DNA of 64,000 bases from the NCBI GenBank assembly GCA_963922205.1, contig CAWUHX010000036.1:1364001-1428000 (forward strand), read 5' to 3'. A model generated the notes under the pieces. That model was not told the DNA's origin and ran no database searches. It worked only from the letters and a program-made list of their open reading frames with translations. Positions 53,839-64,000 of this stretch are shown piece after piece (within the stretch, counting starts at the first letter, position 1; every line of letters begins with the position of its first letter). The DNA is from Romanomermis culicivorax. Its lineage: Eukaryota; Nematoda; Enoplea; Mermithida; Mermithidae. A program made the translations under genes and the position numbers.

Positions 53839-56287
53839 GTTTGCTTCATATGATTTTGTTTTCTGCCCTGAACATTGAGAACTTCAATCGAACAACGCGA
53901 TTCAAGCTATCTGAAGCTTCGGGATTGTTTTTGCAGTTTAAGAAAAATTTTTGTTATAGGAAACTGAATCACGTTACATCTTCTGCTAATGTATTTAATG
54001 TCAGGTGTGACTAACTAATTAATATGTATGCTAACAGATGTTTAAAATACGTCAAATTATTAGGAGGACATCCGCATTCATTTTAGTAGATAATTACTAA
54101 TTTGAGTTTGATTCTTTGTTCGCTTCAAATAAACAGCTATATGCCTATTCACGCTTCAGGAATTAGTGAACGTATGTAAGCGATTAAAGAGCTCGAAATC
54201 TTCCGCTTGCCGCAGTGTTTCACCAGTCCTACCTCTAAAACTGGAGTGGGTTGCGTCGACGCAAACGACGAGTTTAACTCCACTTCCGCATTTTACCGCC
54301 AATCATCTAGCAATTTCGCTGCTACGGCCAACCATCGACCAAAATTCGACTGCTCAAAACTTGGCGTTCACTAACGAAAAAGCATGCACGGTCAAGGGCG
54401 GGTCCAGAATATTGGGAAATTCTGACCGGTTTGTAAACTCGTATTCAGCTTATACGTTAGCACGCATGCTAGTGACTGAAAAGGAGAAATTTAAAAAAAG
54501 TCCGAGAAGAAAATTAATGATTATCACAAAATTGTGGTGAAAAATCAAAAACTGTCTTGTTCACAAATAATAACGTCGTCAATATCCTCATTGTCTTTGT
54601 CACATTTGCTTAATGAATGATTGTGGCTCTAATCTGAGCCGGCTTTTCTGGTCTTTTTTGGGACCTAGGACCCTACAAATTTGGAAATGGCTCCTGAAAT
54701 TTTAAGGCTGGGAGCCATTTTTGCTCCTAAAATTTTGATTGGTATATTTATGTTTTAGTGGATTATAGTTATTTTCAGTTAGTGTTCTGTGGACTCTAAA
54801 GTCAGGAAACATCGAAAATTTTCCGGCGCTTCGCGCTGGATTTCATTCTATAATTCTTTAAATTGGTCTGTGCACTGTTTTTCCACAAATCAAACTTTCT
54901 GGAAAAAAGATTTGAAAAAGCGAAAAATGAAGCTATGTTTGAATTCTTAAGCATCGCAGAAGTGATTTTCAGAAATTTCAAGTTTAATTTGAATTTTTTC
55001 AAACTCATGAAAGTATGACTATATTTTTGAATTTGTAAAATGATGAAGACATGTTCTTGAACAGAAAATTTCAACCTTATGACTATTGAATAAATTATCC
55101 TTTGATTGATTTTCAAGCATTTTGGAATGCTGAATGTGGAAAAAAATTTCGCCGCTGCACACCCGAAAAGATAGTGGACAACAGAAGGAATAAGAACAGA
55201 AGCCGTATTTTTCAGTACCCTGTAATTTTGTTCCAAAAATGAACAGAAGGTTCGTGCAAAAATACACCAAGTTTCGTGGTTTTTTGCGAACAAAAAACAA
55301 TTTTTCGAACAAAGATGTTTTGGTTGATCCTTGTGCATGTAATAGAAAAACACTTGCTAGAAATAAAGTTTGGAACAGTTATTTTTTGAACACGTATCAA
55401 CTGGTTAAACATCCATTTGATTCAATTACATTCCACAGTGTGTTAAAAGCCTATTTTTCGATAACAAATTTTTGGCTCCCAAAATTTAAGTTTGGCTCCT
55501 AAAAATTTAGGCCTTGAAGCTATTTGGCTCGTGACTTTCAAACCGAAAAAAGCCTGAATTTGAATCAGCTTCGGCTCTAGCCACTTGAACACTACTTAAG
55601 TAATTTGAAAACAGCTGTTTTGACGTATGTTGAAGTTCATGCAAATCAGTAATAGTGCGTAGCAAATATGTTTGTACGTTTTCTGAAAAAATCAATCGAT
55701 AACCTTAATTGAGGTTGAAGCGCACATCTACATACAATGAAAACATGTAAACTTTCATCAAACAGAACATGACTCGCGATTCCTAAAAGTTTTACTGTCA
55801 AACTTACCGTTGAACTTGTCGGTTAACTAACCAAGTGCATAATGTAAGAATGAGCAAATCTAATTAGAATTAGATGAGTGATTCCTTTTGAAAATACCAA
55901 AATCAAACATGATTTCATGAATTGATTATACAATAAAAGCAAGTTATCAGAATCGAAAAACTCACACATTAGTTTGACACCAACAAAGTAACATTCGTCA
56001 ACCGTGCTGCATAACTGTGCTAATGAAATATTTTTTCATTAGCACGGATGCTAATGGTGCTCGTGCTAATGAAAAAATATTTCATCAGTCGGCTATTTTC
56101 TAAAAAGTGTTCCAAAAAGATGCTTTATCTGAATATGACTTTCTTCGGCTTTCTGAGCTTATAGGCTATTTAACCAAATCAACAGATGTGAAAAGAAAAT
56201 ATTCTTTCAAGACGTAAATGCCCGAACAATGGGCATTTTTACACACTGTTTCCTCTGAATTTAAAGGTTTTTTTCGCTTTCTCCCTG

Positions 56288-56318
<31 letters not shown>

Positions 56319-59300
56319 ATATATATATATGTATGATTCGTACACGTCGAAATGTTTTTCATCACATGAGGTTAGAACCAAAATATTCATGCAATTCATT
56401 TACTATAGAATTATTGGAATTTGCCACGATTGCTCAATATCCGGGCCACTAATTGACGATTGGATTTGTACAGAATGCGATTATAAAATTGCTTGCAGCA
56501 AATGCGCCATGTTGCGACATCGATCTCATCCGGTTTTATTGGCTGGTGATTTGAGACAAAAACGTAAAGAAATCGTGTTGAAATGGTTCGACGAGTTATC
56601 CGACAGTATCGACCGACTGTATAATAATCGAACAGAAATTAATTACATACAAACTGAATTACGCGTCAGATGGTAAAAGGTTGTATTTGTTGATTTTGAT
56701 AAACTGCTAGTCGCTGATGAGGGAGTTAGTTTCGCCTTGAAAATTGACAAATCCAAATATTCGCACATCGTATTTGAGTCAATTATCCAATCTTAAGTCA
56801 ATTGATTTATACTCAGTGGTATGTACGTGCCCTCCGCTCGCTTTTTGGACTACTGTGTCCAAAATTCTTTGTATATTCCAGGTCGCACAGCGCGTTGTGG
56901 AAAATTGAAGATGGCGGTCTTGTTTTTGGCGACAATCTTGACGAAAATGGAAGCGAATTTGCATGGGGTATGCCTATATTTGGACTGTGCGTACTGTACG
57001 ATAAATATTATCGTCTATAACTTACATGTTACATCAACCTAAAGCAAATAGCATTCTTTTTTCTATTGAATGTAAAAATTGCCGCCAGTTTTTCATTCAT
57101 GTTGGAAATTCCCAGGCTGATTGAATGGAAGCGCCTAATCGAATTTGTTTTTTTGTTAAAATACTGTGATGATAGAAAACATCTGAGCGTCTAATTAGTT
57201 TTCTTTTTCTTAATACTGAATTTTGAAAAATTAAATTAAGTTTATAATCCAGAATTTATTCGCAATTTATAACCATTAGTAATGTTCTTCGAATATTTTT
57301 TGACATCGGGATATCCGTGTTTTTGGAGAGTTCGGATATGCGGATACTATCTGGTTATACACATTTGATAAAATCAACTTGTGTTCACAGCATTTTAAAT
57401 GGCATTCTATATCTAATATATAATCATTGGAATTTGGGAAGAATGTATAATTTTATTTCAATATAATTAACGAAAAACAGACTGGATCTAATTCTACGTA
57501 GCTAAAACAGACTGGATCAAAATCTACATAGCTATTAGCATTATCTGAGCATCGGAAAAATTGAAAATTAAGCTTCTAAAATGTTTTTCGATGTTCATCA
57601 TTTATCACTGATGATAGTGATTGATTTTAGCAGCTTTCGTGTCGCAAATTGCCTTATTAACTCAAGAATCATTAAGTGAGAAAAAAATACGACTAAAATA
57701 ATCAGAAAAATCATACTCAAAACTAACTCTTGAAAAACGTTGTATAGAAATGGTTAGCCAACATTACAGATGCACTAAAATAATTGAATATTAGTTGAGA
57801 AACATTGCTACACTTCCTGAGAGTCGCGCTTGAGCCTAATTTAAATCAATGATAATAGCAATAGTTTATTTTTTCCAAATGAGCCTTGGCACGTAGAAAA
57901 ATTGCAAATAATAAACAACCTGTGTATATACCAAGCCATGTGGATGGTTCGGAAATTGTGGTGAGTGCGGGACATACCGCGTAATGAACAGCCGGACGCA
58001 TCATTACAACATGAGGCGAACAAATTGAGAAGAAAAGATTTCGGCCTACGATGCAGGTTCATTTTGTGCTCGCCGACTTCTACGTATTATTCTGCTTTCC
58101 ATAACTCATTTGAAAATGAATAGACTATATGTCTAAAATCAGCGTGCAGCATCGTAAAATTTTGGGATTTTGACTTTCTAAAACGTACATCAATGCACTT
58201 CTTCATTTAGGTGATCAAAGATTTCTTCCTCACTTGTGGAAAGAGCTCAAATCTCTTTTATCAGTGTATGCGTTTCGCACGTCTAGTTGGTTGTATCACA
58301 ACTTGGCGCCCGTCATAACTTAACACATTGCAATTTACTTTGGCGCCCATGGGACCATTTAGTAAATTTCAAGGTATATCCCGTAGTTTGATTAATCAAG
58401 CACGTATCTGGGTCTACTAATTTGGGGGAGACCAATTTTTTTTGTAAGTATACATAGAAAATTGTGAAGATCACACTGTATTGGTCATACTTATTTAGCT
58501 AAGAAAGCTATTAGCTGCAATTTTTGCACAATTAGATGTTAATTTATCACAATAGTTTTTCAAAACTGTTTATTGCAAAACCGGAAATAAATGCACATAA
58601 AAAAGTAAATTATTTAGAATGAGACAAAACGAAGTTAATGGCACGATTGGTTTTCATTGCAAAAAGATGAATTATTCTCGAATTTACCAGCCAGAAGTAC
58701 ACAAGATCGAATGTAAAATACACTAACTTATTTGGCAACAATGTGCCGATGAGTGTGATTAGATTAGCTAGCTAGCATTGTGCAACTTCTTACAGTAAGT
58801 TCAATCTTTTTATTTAACTTAGCGTAACAAGATGCACTTACTGATCAGTTATGTAGTCTAAAATAAAATTTGGGTGGGACTGGTCCCTTTCTGTCCCCTC
58901 CTCAACTACGTGCCTGTGATTAATTAAACACAATATTGATTAAAAAAGAAAAACCTGTTAAGAGGTTATTATAGTAAACAGAGCATGCTGGTTATAGATG
59001 AAATCTGCATTGTCTTATGGACAAACTTTAGTCTGAAATTACTGATCCTTTTGTTCGTCTCATTTTCTTATTGACAAATTTTGGTTGCAATCTATCAATA
59101 CTGTACGGGACAACGTGATTGGAAATTCGTATTTCGAACTGAATGTGCTGAAAATTTATTTCCTACCGAAGACTGTATTTCGAGTGAGATTGGATTCAAA
59201 TTTGAAAGGGTCTACGAAGACAGACTTTGAATAAAAATTTGCTAATATAAATTCGTCGTCCAATTCATCTCAGCCGGAGAAGAGTAATGTTAATCACAGT

Positions 59301-60732
59301 CAGTGTTTTTTTTGTACTCGGTCCATTTGTACTGGTACAAACAACCTACCAAAAACCGTTTGTACTCCAAAATTTGCGAAAAATTGCTGAAAAAAGGATT
59401 CATTTTTATAAAATGCAACAAACATGCTGTGAAATATGAATAGGTTGGCTATTTCCACGAGAAACATAAGAAGGCTACAAATTCAGACACATAAAACACT
59501 TGATCATGAGGCACATAACATGCACTAGTGAAATACTCCACAAAAAGCTTTTATTATTATGCCACAGCTGCTAGTTTGTCGTTTTCGATGTGGACGCATA
59601 ACAAACAAGTCTCACAAAGTCCATTGATACTAAATACTGACAGCTGTTGAGTAAAAAAAAATTTTTTTGTCCAAAAATTTTCGTTTGTACTGGTACAAAC
59701 GAAGTAAAAAAACCCCAAATTTTCGTTTGTACTCTGGACCGTTTCGTTTGTAAAGTACAAAAAAACACTGATCTCAGTGCACAACATGGAAACTGTTGGG
59801 GTCAGAAAATCGTTAAACTACAACATCATTTTCATTCTTATGACGTCTTTCTCTTCTTTTCTCCCATTTTCCTCCACCATCTTCTTGATCAATGCTGGGG
59901 GTCAAATCTGCTGAAGAGTCAGCATGAATCTGCTGAGGGTCAATCAAAATCTGCTATGGTTTGGGTCCAGATCCCCTTTCATGTGTAAGTAGGCTGTTAA
60001 TTATGATACAAAAAAGCACTTAGAGATATGAAAAATCAGAATAAAAAAACCTAAAAAACATGCAGGAACTCTCAACCATTTTGAAATTGGGTTGATTTGA
60101 TTTCACTCGCCTGCTCAACAAATCTATTTTTGATCTTACTTCCGTATTTTTATTCATCATTTGTCTTTAAAGTTTTCGATGATATATGTGGCTATCAAAA
60201 TTATCCAGATCTTTTTCTATATCCCGATTCCGCATATCCGACGAACATCACAAATAACAATAATTATTTTTAGAAATGAATATCGCGCACATCGTCTGTA
60301 GTAAATTTTTTCTCATTATACGTTCAATACTCATTTAACCCTTATTGGTTTTAAAAAATTTTTTCTTCAGAGAATACGGTCAATGAAACGAAATACGATT
60401 TTGAACAAATAGGCAACCGTTTGACCAATATTCGTTTGGAATCATTTTTATTAATAGCCGACGATCGTTTCGTCGAAGAGTTGAATAGTCTACCTACAGC
60501 TTTGACCGAGTTGCTTAATCGTCAACAAGTTTTGTTGACTAAATTAAATATCGCCCGTTCAAAGCTGATCTTAAAAAGTGGGTAGACTTTAATTTAGCTA
60601 GGCCTGTATGAGAAGGCGATGCGTTGTTTATGGCTTCTTTCACTTTCCATTCTTGACATGTATTAATCTACGGAGAAGCTATATGCCATTACGTTTCTAA
60701 TGATTTTTTCAGGACTTGCTTCTTCTTCCATG
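53617..60732 (+). CDS. RING/B-box/coiled-coil protein, gene 2 (paralogue of gene 1), 3' end not found
   Basis: Modelled exons: 53617-53838, 54160-54428, 56409-56672, 56882-56967, 60371-60581, and a possible microexon at 60713-60732. Phases agree throughout (0, 2, 2, 1, 2). The RING is in exon 1, a linker in exon 2, a B-box-like zinc site in exon 3, coiled coil in exons 3 and 5. The zinc-site spacing and the junction after the RING match gene 1, so the two are tandem duplicates on the same strand about 1.3 kb apart. As in gene 1, an E3 ubiquitin ligase role is inferred from the family. Exons 4 and 6 are the least certain. Confidence 0.58.
54160..54428 (+). CDS. Gene 2 exon 2: linker
   Basis: Acceptor ACGCTTCAG|GAATTA gives ELVN after the RING exon, matching DLVN in gene 1. 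Ser/Thr/Leu-rich. Donor GACCG|GTTTGT in phase 2. Confidence 0.65.
54639..55557. mobile_element. Probable non-autonomous DNA element in gene 2 intron 2
   Basis: Left CCGGCTTTTCTGG and right AAAAAAGCCTG ends are roughly inverted, with flanking AATCTGAG and AATTTGAA (6 of 8). Inverted subterminal GGCTCCTGAAATTTTAAGGC and TGGCTCCTAAAAATTTAGGC blocks frame a core with the GGCGCTTCGCGCTGG hairpin shared with X/Y/Z elements. Confidence 0.5.
55558..56023. other. Gene 2 intron 2, no gene
   Basis: AT-rich with no recognisable coding frame or bounded repeat. Confidence 0.35.
56024..56084. repeat. Perfect 22-bp inverted repeat (hairpin)
   Basis: 56024-56045 and 56063-56084 are exact reverse complements (TGAAATATTTTTTCATTAGC and onward), separated by a 17-bp loop. 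Each arm has its own CATTAGCAC/GTGCTAATG motif, which recurs near 61,140-61,260 and 35,335-35,400. Probably a tiny fold-back MITE. Confidence 0.85.
56280..56330. repeat. (TC)n(TA)n microsatellite
   Basis: About 18 TC units with a few T interruptions (56,284-56,318) run into (AT)6 just upstream of gene 2 exon 3. It may serve as an extended pyrimidine tract but is about 90 bp from the acceptor. Confidence 0.85.
56409..56672 (+). CDS. Gene 2 exon 3: B-box-like zinc site
   Basis: Acceptor TTTACTATAG|AATTA. The ligands run CHDC-x11-CTEC-x5-CSKC-x4-H-x2-H, then helix (EIVLKWFDELSDSIDRLYNN). Donor CAGATG|GTAAAA in phase 2. Confidence 0.78.
56882..56967 (+). CDS. Gene 2 exon 4 (tentative)
   Basis: Acceptor TATATTCCAG|GTCGC, donor CATGGG|GTATGC. 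86 nt, the length needed to move from phase 2 to phase 1. The content has no family signature. Confidence 0.4.
56968..58396. other. Gene 2 intron 4, first part, no gene
   Basis: Contains a Y-like fragment at 58,140-58,265 (CTTTCTAAAACGTACATCAA, TCCTCACTTGTGGAAAGAGC). No coding frame is supported. Confidence 0.4.
58397..58916. mobile_element. Non-autonomous hAT element (520 bp)
   Basis: Left end CAAGCACGTATCTGGG and, complemented, right end CAGGCACGTAGTTGAGG. Perfect 8-bp TSD TGATTAAT (58389-58396, 58917-58924). No coding capacity. Confidence 0.9.
59301..59770. mobile_element. Z-family element (470 bp)
   Basis: Left end CAGTGTTTTTTTTGTACTCG, right end AAAGTACAAAAAAACACTG. TSD ATCACAGT / ATCTCAGT (7 of 8) at 59293-59300 and 59771-59778. 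TTTGTACTGGTACAAAC motifs lie near both ends. Confidence 0.88.
59771..60370. other. Gene 2 intron 4, last part
   Basis: A short CTGCTGA-GGTCA-AATCTGCT direct repeat at 59,893-59,955. No gene. Confidence 0.35.
60371..60581 (+). CDS. Gene 2 exon 5: coiled-coil segment
   Basis: Acceptor TTTTCTTCAG|AGAATACGG. Encodes YDFEQIGNRLTNIRLESFLL and LTELLNRQQVLLTKLNIARS, the counterpart of gene 1 exon 3. It either splices at GTAGAC or ends at the TAG at 60583-60585. Confidence 0.62.
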
Positions 60733-61525
60733 GTACGTTTATGAAGGTTTGTTCTATTAGCCGTTTCTGTCGAAATTTAAAAAATAATTAAAACCGGTAG
60801 ATTTTGAATCTTATCGCTGCTAAATTGAATCCTTACGCTAATTTTCCCTAATATTTCTTAAATGATATCAGACAGTTTGGCAGATTTGTTATTGATATGA
60901 TCGAGTAAGTCAGAGCTGATCATACGTGTAATGGTGGAGCGCGATAGAAGTCCATGCCCCCCATACAGCAAAAGTAACAGACACAACCTATGGCGCTTAG
61001 AACCGTAAATACTGACATTCTGTGTTCTGTAGATCTTTACACCATAAGAACATTTTCTCCATACTTTTGAGGCAAAAATTCATGACTTTTTCCTTTGACG
61101 ACCATACTGGCCGCCCCTCTTTAGATTTTAGGGCAGTTTTTTTATTAGCACGAGTCCCATCAGCATGGCTGCTAACTTTCATTAATTTGTATTACTTTTT
61201 CTTAGCACGACTAAAGTTTTCATTAGCACAGACCCAACTTCATTTAGCACCATGCTAAAAAAGAAGTGTGTTTTGGGGCGACTCGATCTGGCTCATCCCT
61301 GTCACTCGTGATGTATGAGAGATTACTATACCATTGCAAGACTAATGTTTCTCACATTTGCGAATCTGGTTATTCTTGTTGAGCCCTAGTCTGAATGATC
61401 TGTCACACCTGCCCCAACACTGTCGATTGATGAGCCAGCCTTGACGCCACCCAAGGGGGCCTTCCCCACCGATGAGCGTACCAAGGGCTCCTGCTGCTCC
61501 AAGGAGGAAGTAGGGCTCTGCATGG
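60733..61525. other. No gene assigned; GCTAA-rich inverted fragment
   Basis: 61,142-61,260 has TTAGCAC and GTGCTAA-like motifs in both orientations (TTATTAGCACGAG, TTAGCACCATGCTAA), related to the hairpin at 56,024. The 3' end of gene 2 could lie here, but I see no convincing exon. Confidence 0.4.
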
Positions 61526-62612
61526 CAGTGTTTTTTTCTGCATCGGGCTATCTGCTCAGTGCAGAAAACTAAAAAAAAATTTCTGCAGTGCGGTTTTCTC
61601 CTGTTACCACTGTTTTTTTCCGGGCCTTTCCCCAAATGGAGGAAGGGGTCAAAATTTGTTTCCCAATTTCCCCGAAGTCGTTTTTCGCTTAAAAATTGCT
61701 CATAGGCGCTTTATTTATGTATTTTTGAGCTTTTTCAAACCTTCTGCTGTTTCTTAGAGCTGTTAATTCATGAAAATTGAGGAAACAGTTGAAATTTTTG
61801 AGTTTGATCGAAGTTTAATCTACAAGCATTATGGAACAAATTTTCCAGAAAACTATCCAAAAGCATAATGACTTTGAATTACATGAGAAATCGATGGTCA
61901 ATTCCTCTATGATGACAAGTGAGAGCCCAAAAAAGATATTGATGCGCCGGAAAATTTTTTTGGGGTTTTCTGCTACGCTGGAAAATCAATTTTCCAAGCA
62001 TTTATTTCAAGAATTAGATTCGAGTTTTGTGTTTAAAAGTGGTAACCTCTAGAATTTATATTTGAAAACTTTTAAAAACAGTAATTTATTGGCAAACTCT
62101 CATGAACTTGGCCGAAAAGGTATGAGTAAGAAGAGTAGAAATTTCCGAAAACTACCACCATGAAGCTGCTCGATTGATTTTAGGTTAAGAAAGGAATAAT
62201 CGTTTCGAAAAGTTTACAGACTTGATGTATTGATCTTTCTCAAAAAAATGTGTCAAGGAAAAAATGTGAATCTTCATTAAATATCAAGAAAAAATTTTGA
62301 AGATTACCAATTAAAACATGAGATAATACGTTTAAGATGATGAAAACTATTAAAGATTAAACGATAAGTGAAGGTAGACATGCTAGGAGCCCCACCTGAG
62401 CTAGGAAATAAGTAATAATGCTTATTAAAGTTATAACTGGCGCGAAGCGCTGGAAAATTTTGAGATTATAACCTTCTAAAATGCACCAAAATGCATCTTT
62501 TCTGTATCTGATGTGGTCAAACACACGACTAAAAAAATTCTGCACCAGTGCAGAAATCTCCAAAAAAAACTGCATGAAGCCTAAAAAGTCTGCACTGTGC
62601 AGAAAAACAGTG
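61526..62612. mobile_element. hAT-like element with Y-family body (1087 bp)
   Basis: Left end CAGTGTTTTTTTCTGCA, right end, complemented, CACTGTTTTTCTGCACAG. TSD CTGCATGG / CTGCATGT (7 of 8) at 61518-61525 and 62613-62620. Subterminal CTGCAGTGC/CTGCACTGTGCAG repeats and a Y-family core from 61,667. No transposase frame. Confidence 0.82.
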
Positions 62613-62620
62613 CTGCATGT

Positions 62621-64000
62621 AGTGATGGACTGATGGCCAAAAATTTGCCATCGGCGATGCATCGGCCAGGGTCACCCATGGCATCGGCCGATGGCCGATT
62701 GCCGATGCATCGGCTGTAACATGTACAAAATGCAACCTGAAGTTGCTACGCTGTAATAAATTTAAAATTATTATGAATTATTCACAAAGTTCTACTGATA
62801 TTTTCAACATTTAATAATTAACAACATTTTCATTCATCCAATACGTCATCAACAAAATCATCTGTTGTACTATCTTCGCTTTGACTGCTGAGTTCACTAG
62901 AAGCTTCTTCAACTTCAGCTTGTTTTTCAAAGTTGCACTATTAAATCTAATGGCATGCTTCAAAAATAAAAGCACTTGTACATTTTTCAGCATTAAATGG
63001 TATTTTATCCACTTATAATATCTTTTGCTTTTTAAAATGGTCATTCACTAGCTACTGGCCCAATCGGAGCTGATAAAAATTCCGTGGCAAGCTAAAGAAA
63101 ATTTTTTCATGATGAAACTTTTTAACTGTGCACTATTTTCACTCACATTAGCTAATTCTGGTTTTGTTGCAGCATTTTTCTTCCAATATTCTAGTGGCGA
63201 AGAATCAAAGTCTAGTTTTGATTCAGCAATGTATTCCAAAACGATGGCTTTTGCTTGCTCATATGTTGACATTTCACATTTTCCAGGCTCCAGCTCATCT
63301 TCAGATGAACTTCTCATAGCTGAATAATGCCTGAAATTTGTCAGTTTTGTGTAAAAGCTTGAATTATTTACATTATTATTAATCATGGCTTACTGAGAAA
63401 GTTTGGATGATGAGTTTGAAGATTTATCCAATTTTTGGACTATTTTTTCAGAAAAGCATTGATTTTGTTGTTTTTGATCAACAACTATTCTAACCTAAGC
63501 TAGTTCAGCTTTGTCTGCAGCGTGAGGATCACGGAAACCCTAAATTATTTAATTTTGGTTTGCATGATCAATATGTGTTATATTTCAAATTTCAATCCAA
63601 CCTTCTTTTTAAACCGAGGATCTTGTAAGGATGCCAAAGCATAAGGTTTATCGTCTTCAATGGGTTTAAAGTGGGCTGGATTATCATTTCCACAAAAATA
63701 TTGATTTACTTTTTCCCAAATTTTTTTACAAAAATTTTCAACAAAGTGACAAGTTGCCAAAAGATAATTATCTAAGGTGTGGATACATTATACATGTATT
63801 AAAATATATTCTTACCGTGGCTAAAATATCCCATTCATAGCTTGTCAAATTCTTGTTATTTAGTTCATCAATGACAACACAGGGCAGCCAGACATTAAAA
63901 CAACCATTTTCACAAAAAAATAATTGATTTACCAAAGTACTGTAAAATATAAATGTGAACAATCTGTTTTTTTAAGCATAAGCACCTCGGCCGATGCATC
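62621..64000 (-). mobile_element. Left part of a hAT element running off the window
   Basis: Begins close to TAGTGATGGACTGATGGCC. Subterminal repeats of GCCGATGCATCGGC occur at 62,660-62,715. The motif CGGCCGATGCATC recurs at the very end of the window, 63,988-64,000, which may be part of the other end. Between them is a minus-strand transposase in pieces. Confidence 0.65.
62811..63962 (-). pseudogene. hAT transposase, broken
   Basis: Minus-strand frames in order 63962-63768 (LTSYEWDILATVRIYF), 63760-63578 (KPYALASLQDPRFKKKVG), 63386-63048 (SSPLEYWKKNAATKPELANV) and 63044-62811 (NVQVLLFLKHAIRFN). These match successive landmarks of hAT transposases: the catalytic-region helix ending in LDPRFK, the PL-YWK start of the dimerisation domain, and its C-terminal ENV--LLFLKH. 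Separate frames with stops between them indicate introns or, more likely, decay. Confidence 0.78.

Noticed and set aside
57841-58062. 73-residue minus-strand frame
   Set aside because: No recognisable domain or splice pairing, and it lies in an intron of gene 2.

Overview
The window is AT-rich DNA of an animal (metazoan) nuclear genome. The evidence is a pair of intron-containing RING/B-box genes with GT-AG splice sites, a LINE-type reverse transcriptase, LTR retrotransposons and many hAT-type DNA transposons. I cannot name the species. Most of the 64 kb is nested mobile DNA. By eye about twenty insertions can be bounded by 8-bp target-site duplications (TSDs), the hallmark of hAT transposition.

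Layout. 1-15,950 holds hAT derivatives and MITEs (1628-2334, 2914-3142, 3300-4793, 6189-10530, 13723-13904, 14763-14982), two LINE 3' ends in opposite orientations plus a truncated LINE reverse transcriptase (7243-9613), and a GGTTGGTTGATTCCCTG-type tandem array. 15,952-32,666 is one composite: a hAT-like element sits inside the tandem array, a 15.65-kb LTR retrotransposon (16443-32096, minus strand, LTRs of 620-621 bp) sits inside the hAT, and a second hAT (20488-21125) and a MITE (18036-18473) sit inside the retrotransposon. The retrotransposon carries gag-protease, RT-RNase H, integrase and a large third ORF. That ORF begins with an intact DEDDy-type 3'-5' exonuclease domain and ends in an RGG-rich tail. 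gag-pol is decayed (in-frame stops, a frameshift, an altered RT active site and a lost integrase zinc finger), while the exonuclease domain is open with all its catalytic residues.

33,313-52,278 (+) holds a RING/B-box/coiled-coil gene that I model as eight exons. All splice phases agree and the product would be 595 aa. Its 12.7-kb fifth intron contains MITEs, Z-family elements, and remains of a second retrotransposon related in gag and apparently in the ORF3 tail to the large one. 53,617 to about 60,730 (+) holds a tandem paralogue of the same architecture with at least five exons; its 3' end was not found. The right end (62,613-64,000) is the beginning of a larger hAT element with a broken transposase on the minus strand.

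I saw no tRNA, rRNA or CRISPR array. All family assignments rest on motifs and repeat structure read by eye; no database search was possible.
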